The notes under the pieces were generated by a model. It ran no database searches. It was not told the origin of the DNA and saw only the letters and a list, made by a program, of their open reading frames with translations. Of a stretch of 64,000 nucleotides of DNA, positions 1 to 9,184 are shown in pieces. Source of the DNA: Bradyrhizobium sp. AUGA SZCCT0158 (lineage in GTDB: Bacteria; Pseudomonadota; Alphaproteobacteria; Rhizobiales; Xanthobacteraceae); assembly GCF_018130065.1 (NCBI RefSeq), contig NZ_JAFCME010000001.1, positions 248,001 to 312,000 of the forward strand, given 5' to 3'. Numbering within the stretch: the first letter of the stretch is position 1; each line of letters starts with the position of its first letter. The position numbers and the translations under genes were made by a program.

Positions 1-3000
1 CCACATCGGACGGCGTGATTCCGCAAACACCACTCGAGCAGTGATCGACCAGTTCCCGCAGCGCCGCGTTATACAACACGGCCAGCCGTTCGACCGTCTC
101 GCGCCGATAGCGCTTGCGGCCGAAGCCGAATGACAGCCGCAACTGGCCCTCGCGCACCGTGCCGTTGACGCTGAGCCAGCGCCGCAGAGGGCTCGATGCA
201 CTCCGCGAGGAGCCCGCGCTTTCCGGCGCCATGGCGAACGCCTCTCCGGCGCCGCCGTCGATCTGGCCAAGATAATTGAACGTGATCTTCGGCTCGATCG
301 CTCTCGACAGGGCCATGCGTTGCTCTTCCGAGCCGAGATAGCGCAACACGCCGTAGCCCAGCCCGCGGCCGGGAATGGCGCGAAGTTCTTCTTTTACGGT
401 CTTGATCAACGACGACGGATCCTGCGAGCCGCCGGCCAGACGCACAGGAAACGCGGTCGTAAACCAGCCGACCGTGCGCGAGATATCGATATCGCCGAAC
501 AAATCCTCGCGGCCGTGACCTTCCAGCTCCACCAGGACATCGTCCTGACCGCTCCATCGCCAAACGGCGCGCGCAAGGCCGGCGAGGAGAAGGTCGTTTA
601 CTTGCGTGCGATAGGCGGAAGGCGCGTCCGTCAGCAGGCGTTGCGTCAGTTCAGCCTCGAACGACAGCGAGATTTCATCGGCGTCGGCGATGGTGTCGAC
701 ACCGCCATGATCGTCGTCGCACGGAAAATCCGTAACTCCGCTGCGCTCCACCCAATAGGGCAGTTCTGCCGCGAGCTCGGACGACGCTGCGTAAGCATCG
801 AGCCGGGCCCCCCACAGGGAATAGGCATGGCTCTTCGGCGGAAGCGCAACCGCGTTGCCTTGCGTCAACTGGCTGTACGCCGCCGCGACGTCTTCCAGCA
901 GCACCCGCCACGACACGCCGTCGACCACGAGATGATGAATCGCGATCAGCAAACGTTGGCTGCCGTCGGCAACATCGATCCCGACCGCACGCAGCAGCGG
1001 ACCATTGGCCAGCGACAGGCTCGCCTGCGCCGACGATGCAAGAGCCGTGACGGCTTCGCCATCAACAGCGCTTCGGACCCACAACAACTCAGCCATGTCA
1101 GGCGCAGCGCGGTGCTCCGCGCGCCACACGCCGTCCCTCGCTTCGAAGCGAAGCCGCAACGCGTCGTGATGGGCCAGCACGGCCGCTATCGCGCGTCCCA
1201 TGACCTGCCAATCAACCCGGTCTTTTGGCCGTAACAGCACCGCCTGGTTCCAGTGATCGCGTTCTCCAACATCCTCTGCAAAGAACCGCATCTGGATCGG
1301 CAGCAATGGATGTGCGCCGACAATCAACCCTTGCTCGGCCCGCGTCTCGCTCAGTTGCTCGGCACGTGCCGCATACGCCAGGGCTTCCAGCGTCTGATGC
1401 TGAAACACATCGCGCGGTTCGATCAGGTAACCGGCGCGTCGGGCCCGGCTCACCATCTGCAGCGAGATGATCGAATCGCCGCCGAGTTCGAAGAAATTGT
1501 CGGATAGGCCCACAACAGGCCGGCCGAGCAGTTCGGCCCAGATCGCCGCGAGCGCCATTTCCGCCTGGATACGCGGCGCCTGGTGCTCCGAGCCGGTGCC
1601 GATCGTATCCGGTTCCGGGAGCGCACGGCGGTTGACCTTGCCGTTCGGCGCCAGCGGCAGCCGATCCAGCGTCAGGATTCGCGATGGCACCATGTAGTCA
1701 GGCAGCACGGACGACAGCGCCGCGCGCAAAACCGTCCCGTCAAGTTCGTCCGCCCCGCAAACATAGCCGAAGAGCTGACGCCCCAGTCCCACCTCGCGCG
1801 CAACCACCACCGCGGAACGTACGCCGGGCTGCTCCAGCAGCCGCGCTTCGATTTCTCCAAGCTCGATGCGGAAGCCGCGGATCTTGATCTGGTGGTCGGA
1901 TCGCCCGACATACTCGACGGCACCGTCCGGGCGCCAGCGCGCCAGATCCCCCGTCCGGTACAGCCGCTCACCGGGACCGCCGAACGGATCCGGGATGAAC
2001 CGCTCCGCCGTCAGGCCCTGGCGCTGCCAATAGCCGCGCGCCAGCCCGACGCCGCCGATGAACAACTCGCCCGTCACCCCGGCCGAAACCAGATTCAGCC
2101 CGGCGTCAAGGATGCGAATGGCCGTGCCCGGAATCGGTCGTCCGATCGGCACGCGTGCAGAGCCATCGTCACGGCAATTCCAGAACGTCGCGTTGATCAG
2201 GGCCTCGGTCGGACCATAGCGGTTGTCGAAGCGAACCCTGGGGAAGGCCGCGAGCACGCGCGCCTTCAACTCCGCCGACAAGGCTTCACCACCGGCAAAC
2301 AGCCGCTTGAGTGTCACGCAGCGTTGCACCTCCGGCTCTGCGATAAAATGCTCGAGCATCGGCGGTACGAAATGCAGCGTGGTTACATCGTGGGCAACCA
2401 CTGCGTTGATGAGAAGCCGCGGTTCGCGATGCGCACCCGGCGCGGCGATCGCAAGGCGAGCGCCAACGGTGAGCGGCCACAAGATTTCCCACACCGAGAC
2501 GTCGAAGCTGAACGGCGTTTTCTGCAGCAGGGTTTCGTTGGCAACGAGGCGATACTCCGCCTGCATCCAGCCGAGCCGTGCGGCCAGCGCGCCATGCGAG
2601 CAGGCAACGCCCTTTGGCATGCCCGTCGATCCCGACGTGTACATCACATAGGCGAGACCGGCTGGATCAAGCGCAATGTCGAGATTGCCCTGCTCCGCTG
2701 CCCCGGCCTTATTCTCGGCGTCGATCGTCCATGCCTCCGCGGTCGCTTCGGCAATCACGGGCGCGAGGCGTTCAAGCAGCCGGCTTTGAGTCAGCACCAG
2801 CCTGGCGCCACTGTCCCGCAGCATATGCAGCAGCCGGTCAACCGGATAATCCGGGTCGAGCGGCAAATAGGCTGCACCCGCCTTCAGCGCCGCGAGAACG
2901 CCGACGATCAGCTCGACGCTGCGCTCCAGCGCGACACCGACCAGTTGGTCGCGACCGATACCGCGGTCCCGCAATTGTCGCGCCAGACGATTGGCGCGAG

Positions 3001-6000
3001 CGTTCAACTCGCCATAGCTGACCAGTTGATCGCCGAACATCAATGCGATCGAGGACGGCAAAGCAGCCGCGCACGCCTCGATCCGGCTGACGATCCCGCC
3101 GCCAAAATCCAGACTCTTGTCCAGCTCGATTGCGCCTTCACCCCAGGCCAGCACTTGCCGGGCCTCATCGGCATCGAGCCCGGTGAGTTCGCTAAGCGGT
3201 GCCGCGGCATCCGTCACGATCTGCGCGAGCAGGCGCGACAAACAGGCTTGCAAATATCTTATCTGGCCTTGGTCGAACCGGCCGCGGTCATACCGGAAAC
3301 CGAGATTAATGCCGTCGGTCTTGGCGAATACCGCGACCGTAAGCGCATAATTGGTGATCGAGACCTGCTCGACCCGACCGAAGCGGGAGCCGCTTTCATT
3401 CTCGCCGCGCAGGGCCTCATCGATCGGATAGTTCTCGAACACCAGGATGCTGTCGAACAGCGGCCGGCCGGATCGTCCCGCCAGACGCTGAATCTCGTAG
3501 AGCGGCATCCAGCCATGGTCGCGCAAGTCAATGTTGCGCTCCTGCAGGTCGCGAAGCCAAGAACCGATTTCGGCTTGCGGATGTGCCTGATCGACCACCG
3601 GCAGAGTGTTGATGAACAGGCCGACCATGTCTTCGGACCCGGCGATCTCCGCAGGCCTGCCCGACACGGTCGCTCCGAAACACACAACGCGCTGCCCGGT
3701 ATGACGCCGCAACAGATGCGCCCAGGCGCCCTGCAGGAGCGTGTTCAGCGTCACGCGCTCGCGCCTGGCAAACGCCTGCAATCCTGCGGTCAGATCAGCG
3801 GTGAGAAACAGTTCCAGCGAACCGTGGCCGGATGCGCCTGTGCTCGAAGGCCCCCCCAGCACATCCGCCAGGAAGGTCGGCTCGTCCAGCTCGGCCAAGG
3901 CGGTACGCCAAAACGCCGCCGACGCGTCACGATTTTGCCTTTGCAGCCAGCCGATATAGTCGCGATACCGTCCGCGCACCGCAGGCAATCGGCTGCCGCG
4001 TTCGTGCTGCAGTATCTCGGCCACCAGCCGCGCCGAGCTCCAGCCGTCGAGCAGAATGTGGTGATGCGTCCAAATCAGCCAGTGGCGGTCTTCCCCTAGT
4101 CTGATCAGCCGCACCCGCTGCAGGGGCGCATGCGATAGATCGAAACCCTTGATACGCTCGGTTTGCGACGCCTGTGCCAGCGCGGCCTCGAGTTCGCTGT
4201 GGTTCATGCTGGACGTCTGCTCGCGCCAGTCTTCTTCGACGAACGGCAACGTCACATGACGATACACCACCTGCTGCGCCGCGCCCGACAGTTCGCGCCA
4301 GGCGAAGCCGGTCCGCAGCACCGCATGCCGGGCGCTCACTTCCTGCCAGGCCGCTCGCAGCCTACCGGAATCGATGCCGCGGATTTCCAGGCCGACCTGG
4401 TTGACATAGTTTCCGCTTTCGCCATCGCGCAACGCATGGAACAGCATGCCCTGCTGCATCGGCGACAGCGGATAGATGTCCTCGATCTCTCGGCAATCGA
4501 TCGTCGCACTGAGAATGTCGAGATCAACCTGGCTCAAACCGGAGAGTTCGACGTCCGACGGCGTAATCCCGCGCGCGCCCCCGGTGCAATGGTCCACCAG
4601 CTCACGCAAGGCTGCCGCATAGTGCTCTGCGAGGCGTTCCACCGTCGCACGCTGGTAGCGCTTGCGACCGAAACTGAACGACAGCCGCAACAGGCCATCC
4701 CGCACCTGGCCGTTGATGCTCAGCCAGCGGCCGAGAGGCGCGCTCGCACTGCGTGCGGCGCCGGCGCTCTCGGGCGCAACCTTGAACGACGCTCCCTCAC
4801 CCAGGCTCGCATCGAACTGGCCGAGGTAATTGAAAACGATACGCGGCTCGGGGATTGCGGAAAGCGCGTGGCGCTGCGCTTCGGTGCCGAGATAGCGCAG
4901 AATGCCGTAGCCCAGCCCGCGCGCGGGGATCGCCCGCAGCTCTTCCTTAACGGCCTTGATGATCAGCGCAGCGTCGTCGTCCGAACCTCTAGGCAGGCGA
5001 ACAGGGAACGCCGTGGTGAACCAGCCCACCGTACGTGAAATCTCTGTGCCCGCGAAAATATCTTCCCGGCCATGGCCTTCGAGTTCGACAAGAACATCGT
5101 CAATCCCGCTCCAGCACGATACCGCGCGCGCCAACGCCGCCAGCAGCAGATCGTTGACCTGGGTGCGGTAGGCCGACGGCGCCTCCTTGAGTAGCCGCGT
5201 CGTCAGGCCCGCGTCGAATGTCAGCGAGATTTCCTCGCCCTCGGCAACCCGATCGACGTCGCCGTGATCGTTGTCGCAGGGCAGATCGGCGTTGGGCTTG
5301 CGTTCGATCCAATACGGCAGCTCGGCAGCCAGCTCGGCGCTGTCTGCATGTGCTTTCAAGCGTGCGGCCCAGGACAAATAGGATTGGCTCTTTGGCGCCA
5401 ATGCAACCGAGGCCGCGCCCTGTGCCATCTGGCCGTAAACTGATGCGACGTCTTCCAGCAGGACCCGCCACGACACGCCATCGATGACGAGATGATGCAC
5501 CGATATCAGCAGCCGCTGGCTGCCGTCGGCAAGGTCCATTCCGACCACGCGCAACAGCGGTCCTTGCAATGACAGGCTCGCCTGAGCCGCTGACGCCAGC
5601 GCCGTCACCTCGGCCGCATCGCGTATGCCGCTCCGAATCCAGAATAGTTCCGAGGCTGGAGGCGCGGTATCATAGGCGGCCCGCCAGACATCGTCGATCT
5701 CTTCGAAGCGAAGGCGCAGCGCATCGTGATGGGCCACGATAGCGGCGACCGTGCGCTCCACGACCGCCCAATCCAGCCGCGACTGCGGCATCAGCAATAC
5801 GGCTTGGTTCCAGTGATGACGTTCGCCGGCATCCTCGCCGAAGAACCGAGCTTGAATAGGCAACAGCGGTTGCTCGCTGCCCGCCAGATCCTTCTCGGGT
5901 TCGGTGGCCGGCATGGTCTGTTCCGTGCGCGCCGCCAACGCCAGTTCCTGCAATGTCTGGTGCCGGAAAACATCACGCGGCTCGATCAGCAGGCCGGCCT

Positions 6001-9000
6001 GCCGGGCGCGACCTACCATCTGCAGCGAGATGATCGAATCGCCGCCAAGTTCGAAGAAGTTGTCGTCGACGCCAATCAGGGGCTGGCCAAGGAGCTCCGC
6101 CCAGATCGCGGCAAGCGTCGTCTCCGTCGCGGTGCGCGGCGCGACGTGTGCGGCGGCGGCGTGCATTTCGGGGGCCGGCAAGGCCTCACGATCCACCTTG
6201 CCATGCGTGGTGAGCGGCAGACTTTCAAGTCTGATGATGCGAGCCGGCACCATGTAGTCCGGCAGCCCGTCCGAGAGTGCGCTGAGGATTGTCGTCTCGT
6301 CGGACGCGCCTTCACCACAGACATAACCGACCAGTTGCTGGCTTGCGCCGGCGTCGCGGGCAACAACGACGGCCGATTGCACGCCGGGCTGACGCATCAG
6401 CCACGCCTCGATTTCGCCGAGCTCAATCCGGAAACCGCGGATCTTGACCTGATGATCGGAGCGACCGAGATATTCGATCACGCCATCCGCGCGCCACCGC
6501 GCCAGATCGCCGGTGCGGTACAGCCGCATGCCCGGCGCGCCAAACGGATCGGGGATGAACCGCTCCGCCGTCAGCGCGCCGCGCCGCCAGTAGCCCCGCG
6601 CCAACCCTTCGCCGCCGATGAACAGTTCGCCGGTCACGCCGACCGGTACAATGTTCAGATCGGCATCGAGGACATAGGCCGACCGTCGGCCGACCGGGCG
6701 ACCGATAGGCGCATAATTGCCCTCAATCTGTTCGCTGGCATCGACCTTCCACACCAGCGGCGTTATGACGGTTTCCGTCGGGCCGTAACCATTGATCAAC
6801 GTCCTCGGCTTGAGCGCGCGCTTGACCTTGTCGAAGCCAGCTTTCGGCATCGCCTCGCCGCCGAAGGAATAGAGCGAGACCGGCGGTGGATCGCCGCGCC
6901 ACTCAGCAAATTCGGCGAGCTGCTGCAGGTAAGCCGGTGGAAAGCCGGCGTTGGTGACGCGCTGCGTGCGCATGACGTCGAGCGTCTGCTCGGCTGACCA
7001 TAGATTCTCGTCTCGCATCACCAGCGTGGCGCCGCAGGTCAGCGCGGTCCAGAGCCGTTCATGCGCACCGTCGAACGTGAAGGACAGGAAATGCAGTTCG
7101 CGGGAATGCCGGTCCATGTCGTAGAGCCCGGCGGTCAGCTCGCAATGCATCGCGAATGGCCCATGCTCGACCGCGACGCCCTTCGGCATTCCGGTCGAAC
7201 CCGACGTATAGATCACATAGGCGAGGCTTTGCGCTGCCACGTCGATCGCAGGATCGCTCTCCAGATTCTGGTCAGGATCGTCGGCGTCAAGCAGCACAAC
7301 TTCGACCCCGGATGGTTGCGAGGTCAGCACCCCGGCCGCATCCGTCAGCACAAAACGCACGCCGGCGTCGCGCATAGTGGCGAGCTGCCGCTTGACCGGG
7401 TGGTCGGGATCGAGCGGCAGATAGGCGGCGCCCGTCTTCAGCACGGCCAGCAGCGCCACGACGAGAGATGGCGAACGTTGCGCCGACAGGCCGACCAGAT
7501 CGGAACCGACGACACCAAGACGGATCAGGCGGTGCGCAAGGCGGTTGGCGCGACGGTTGAGCTCGTCATACGGGATGACGTCGTCGCCAAAGACAAGCGC
7601 TGGCGCATCAGGTGTTTGCGCGGCGAAGCGGGCCACCGTCTGATGCACCGGTGTGAACGGGGGCGCCGAACCGGCATCTGCTCCGTTCCAACTCCTGATT
7701 TGAGTCAGCTCCTGCTCGCAAAGCAGCGCGATTCTGGCGATGCACTGAGAAGGTTTCTGAGCCATCGTCTCGAGGAGCGTGGTCCAATGCGCCGCAAGGC
7801 GTTCGATCGTCGCCGCTTCGAACAGAGCCGTCGCATAGGTGAAGATCGCCCGTATCTCCCCTGACGGCCCCTCCTCGCTATCGAGCGCCAGATCGAACTT
7901 GACGGTGTCGACATGGGGCTCGGTTTTCTCGATCTGCAGGCCGGTCAAGCCGAGCAAATTGTCCGATGCCCGGCGACGCTGGTGATTGTAGAGCACCTGG
8001 AAGAGAGTATTTTGGTTCAGGCTGCGCTTCGGCTGCAGCACCTCCAACAGCCGTTCGAACGGAAGATCCTGGTTCTCCTGGGCTTCGATCGTGGCTGCAT
8101 GGACGGATACGATGAAGTCCGCGATTGTCGCGCGCCCATCGAGCTGCGTGCGCAGCACCTGGGTGTTGACGAACAGGCCGATCATCCCCCGGGTCTCGTC
8201 CCGGTGGCGATTGGCGACCGGCACGCCAACGCTGATGTCGGTTTGTCCAGTGTAACGATAGAGCAGCAGCTTGAAGCTCGCCAGCAGGACGGCGAACAGC
8301 GTCGTCTTTTGCGTACGCGCCAAAGCACGCAGGGCATCGGCGAGCGCCGGATCAAGCTCCATGCGAATTGCTGCCCCGGCGAGGTCGGGCTCCGCCGGCC
8401 GCGCCCGATCGATGGGAAGCTGCAGCACCGCAGGATGCTTGAGACGCGTCGTCCAGTAGTCGATCTGCCGGTCGCCGTCGACCGCGCTCATCCAGAGTCG
8501 TTGCCATTCGGCATAGTCGATATATTCAACATCGAGCTCCGGCAGCGCCGGCGCCCCGCCTCGCGCAACGGCCGCATACAGCTGCCAGAACTCGTCGACC
8601 AGCACCGCCATCGACCAGCCATCGGCGACGATATGGTGCAGGCTGACCACGACAAACCTGTCGTCTTCTTCCAGCGTCAGCACTACGACCCGCATGAGCG
8701 GGCCGGCCTCGAGATCGAAGGGTCGTGCGGCTTCCTCGCGCGCCAGCGGGTGAGCCTGCTGTTCGCGATCATGGCCATCCACCTTGACGTGCCTGATCTC
8801 GACCGGCTGCGGATCGAGCAGGATCTGCTCGGCTTCCCTGCCCTCCTGCCGAAACACCGTGCGAAGCGCGCTGTGCCTGATAACCAGCCTGTCGAAGGCC
8901 TGCTGCATCGCATGCACATCGAGTTTACCGCGCACCCGCACGGTCGCCGAGATGTTGTAGGCGGCGCTGTCCGGATCCATTCGCCACAGGAACCAGAGGC

Positions 9001-9184
9001 GCGACTGCGCAAAGGAAAGCGGTGCGCGCGTCCGTTGCTGGCGCGCAATCGGCAGCATGGCGAGGTTAACGCCCTTGGCTGCGAGCTGCGTCAGGAACGC
9101 ATGCTGCTTGTTCGCATCCATGCGCATCAATCGCCGTGAGATGTCGGCAAGCTGCTGCTTCTGCGTGGTGGCGGGATCACTCAT
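1..9184 (-). CDS. Nonribosomal peptide synthetase, third subunit, C-A-T-E-C-A-T-E- (3' end outside window)
   Basis: The frame starts at ATG 9184 and is still open at base 1 (about 3,061 codons visible). The ATG overlaps the stop of the upstream NRPS by 8 bp, so translation is probably coupled. Domains in order: C (about residues 50-470, HHIVADGWS near 185), A (about 520-1000, TSGSTGMPKG near 660), carrier (FFELGGDSIISLQMV near 1045), E (HHLVIDGVSW near 1235, NYLGQFD near 1450), C (LSPMQQGMLFHAL near 1575, HHHILLDGWSS near 1708), A (TSGSTGMPKG near 2185), carrier (near 2567) and E (HHLVVDGVSW near 2750, NYLGQID near 2970). The edge lies in the ITPSDV linker that precedes a C domain in the first module, so at least one more domain follows. 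Pocket residues read by eye against GrsA: first A D-G-E-G-S-G-G-I-T; second A D-V-W-H-F-G-R-I-N. The first has Glu239, suggesting a basic side chain such as ornithine; the second is Ser-like at four positions. Neither substrate is secure. Confidence 0.95.
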   Translation of the reverse strand, partial: MSDPATTQKQQLADISRRLMRMDANKQHAFLTQLAAKGVNLAMLPIARQQRTRAPLSFAQSRLWFLWRMDPDSAAYNISATVRVRGKLDVHAMQQAFDRLVIRHSALRTVFRQEGREAEQILLDPQPVEIRHVKVDGHDREQQAHPLAREEAARPFDLEAGPLMRVVVLTLEEDDRFVVVSLHHIVADGWSMAVLVDEFWQLYAAVARGGAPALPELDVEYIDYAEWQRLWMSAVDGDRQIDYWTTRLKHPAVLQLPIDRARPAEPDLAGAAIRMELDPALADALRALARTQKTTLFAVLLASFKLLLYRYTGQTDISVGVPVANRHRDETRGMIGLFVNTQVLRTQLDGRATIADFIVSVHAATIEAQENQDLPFERLLEVLQPKRSLNQNTLFQVLYNHQRRRASDNLLGLTGLQIEKTEPHVDTVKFDLALDSEEGPSGEIRAIFTYATALFEAATIERLAAHWTTLLETMAQKPSQCIARIALLCEQELTQIRSWNGADAGSAPPFTPVHQTVARFAAQTPDAPALVFGDDVIPYDELNRRANRLAHRLIRLGVVGSDLVGLSAQRSPSLVVALLAVLKTGAAYLPLDPDHPVKRQLATMRDAGVRFVLTDAAGVLTSQPSGVEVVLLDADDPDQNLESDPAIDVAAQSLAYVIYTSGSTGMPKGVAVEHGPFAMHCELTAGLYDMDRHSRELHFLSFTFDGAHERLWTALTCGATLVMRDENLWSAEQTLDVMRTQRVTNAGFPPAYLQQLAEFAEWRGDPPPVSLYSFGGEAMPKAGFDKVKRALKPRTLINGYGPTETVITPLVWKVDASEQIEGNYAPIGRPVGRRSAYVLDADLNIVPVGVTGELFIGGEGLARGYWRRGALTAERFIPDPFGAPGMRLYRTGDLARWRADGVIEYLGRSDHQVKIRGFRIELGEIEAWLMRQPGVQSAVVVARDAGASQQLVGYVCGEGASDETTILSALSDGLPDYMVPARIIRLESLPLTTHGKVDREALPAPEMHAAAAHVAPRTATETTLAAIWAELLGQPLIGVDDNFFELGGDSIISLQMVGRARQAGLLIEPRDVFRHQTLQELALAARTEQTMPATEPEKDLAGSEQPLLPIQARFFGEDAGERHHWNQAVLLMPQSRLDWAVVERTVAAIVAHHDALRLRFEEIDDVWRAAYDTAPPASELFWIRSGIRDAAEVTALASAAQASLSLQGPLLRVVGMDLADGSQRLLISVHHLVIDGVSWRVLLEDVASVYGQMAQGAASVALAPKSQSYLSWAARLKAHADSAELAAELPYWIERKPNADLPCDNDHGDVDRVAEGEEISLTFDAGLTTRLLKEAPSAYRTQVNDLLLAALARAVSCWSGIDDVLVELEGHGREDIFAGTEISRTVGWFTTAFPVRLPRGSDDDAALIIKAVKEELRAIPARGLGYGILRYLGTEAQRHALSAIPEPRIVFNYLGQFDASLGEGASFKVAPESAGAARSASAPLGRWLSINGQVRDGLLRLSFSFGRKRYQRATVERLAEHYAAALRELVDHCTGGARGITPSDVELSGLSQVDLDILSATIDCREIEDIYPLSPMQQGMLFHALRDGESGNYVNQVGLEIRGIDSGRLRAAWQEVSARHAVLRTGFAWRELSGAAQQVVYRHVTLPFVEEDWREQTSSMNHSELEAALAQASQTERIKGFDLSHAPLQRVRLIRLGEDRHWLIWTHHHILLDGWSSARLVAEILQHERGSRLPAVRGRYRDYIGWLQRQNRDASAAFWRTALAELDEPTFLADVLGGPSSTGASGHGSLELFLTADLTAGLQAFARRERVTLNTLLQGAWAHLLRRHTGQRVVCFGATVSGRPAEIAGSEDMVGLFINTLPVVDQAHPQAEIGSWLRDLQERNIDLRDHGWMPLYEIQRLAGRSGRPLFDSILVFENYPIDEALRGENESGSRFGRVEQVSITNYALTVAVFAKTDGINLGFRYDRGRFDQGQIRYLQACLSRLLAQIVTDAAAPLSELTGLDADEARQVLAWGEGAIELDKSLDFGGGIVSRIEACAAALPSSIALMFGDQLVSYGELNARANRLARQLRDRGIGRDQLVGVALERSVELIVGVLAALKAGAAYLPLDPDYPVDRLLHMLRDSGARLVLTQSRLLERLAPVIAEATAEAWTIDAENKAGAAEQGNLDIALDPAGLAYVMYTSGSTGMPKGVACSHGALAARLGWMQAEYRLVANETLLQKTPFSFDVSVWEILWPLTVGARLAIAAPGAHREPRLLINAVVAHDVTTLHFVPPMLEHFIAEPEVQRCVTLKRLFAGGEALSAELKARVLAAFPRVRFDNRYGPTEALINATFWNCRDDGSARVPIGRPIPGTAIRILDAGLNLVSAGVTGELFIGGVGLARGYWQRQGLTAERFIPDPFGGPGERLYRTGDLARWRPDGAVEYVGRSDHQIKIRGFRIELGEIEARLLEQPGVRSAVVVAREVGLGRQLFGYVCGADELDGTVLRAALSSVLPDYMVPSRILTLDRLPLAPNGKVNRRALPEPDTIGTGSEHQAPRIQAEMALAAIWAELLGRPVVGLSDNFFELGGDSIISLQMVSRARRAGYLIEPRDVFQHQTLEALAYAARAEQLSETRAEQGLIVGAHPLLPIQMRFFAEDVGERDHWNQAVLLRPKDRVDWQVMGRAIAAVLAHHDALRLRFEARDGVWRAEHRAAPDMAELLWVRSAVDGEAVTALASSAQASLSLANGPLLRAVGIDVADGSQRLLIAIHHLVVDGVSWRVLLEDVAAAYSQLTQGNAVALPPKSHAYSLWGARLDAYAASSELAAELPYWVERSGVTDFPCDDDHGGVDTIADADEISLSFEAELTQRLLTDAPSAYRTQVNDLLLAGLARAVWRWSGQDDVLVELEGHGREDLFGDIDISRTVGWFTTAFPVRLAGGSQDPSSLIKTVKEELRAIPGRGLGYGVLRYLGSEEQRMALSRAIEPKITFNYLGQIDGGAGEAFAMAPESAGSSRSASSPLRRWLSVNGTVREGQLRLSFGFGRKRYRRETVERLAVLYNAALRELVDHCSSGVCGITPSDV

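Noticed and set aside
1583..4099. Long plus-strand open frame (838 codons) opposite the third NRPS subunit; similar ones at 15926-17701 and 23279-24970
   Set aside because: They mirror highly conserved NRPS coding sequence on the other strand, are Arg/Gln/His-rich, and show no family motif or ribosome site. They are products of high-GC codon bias.
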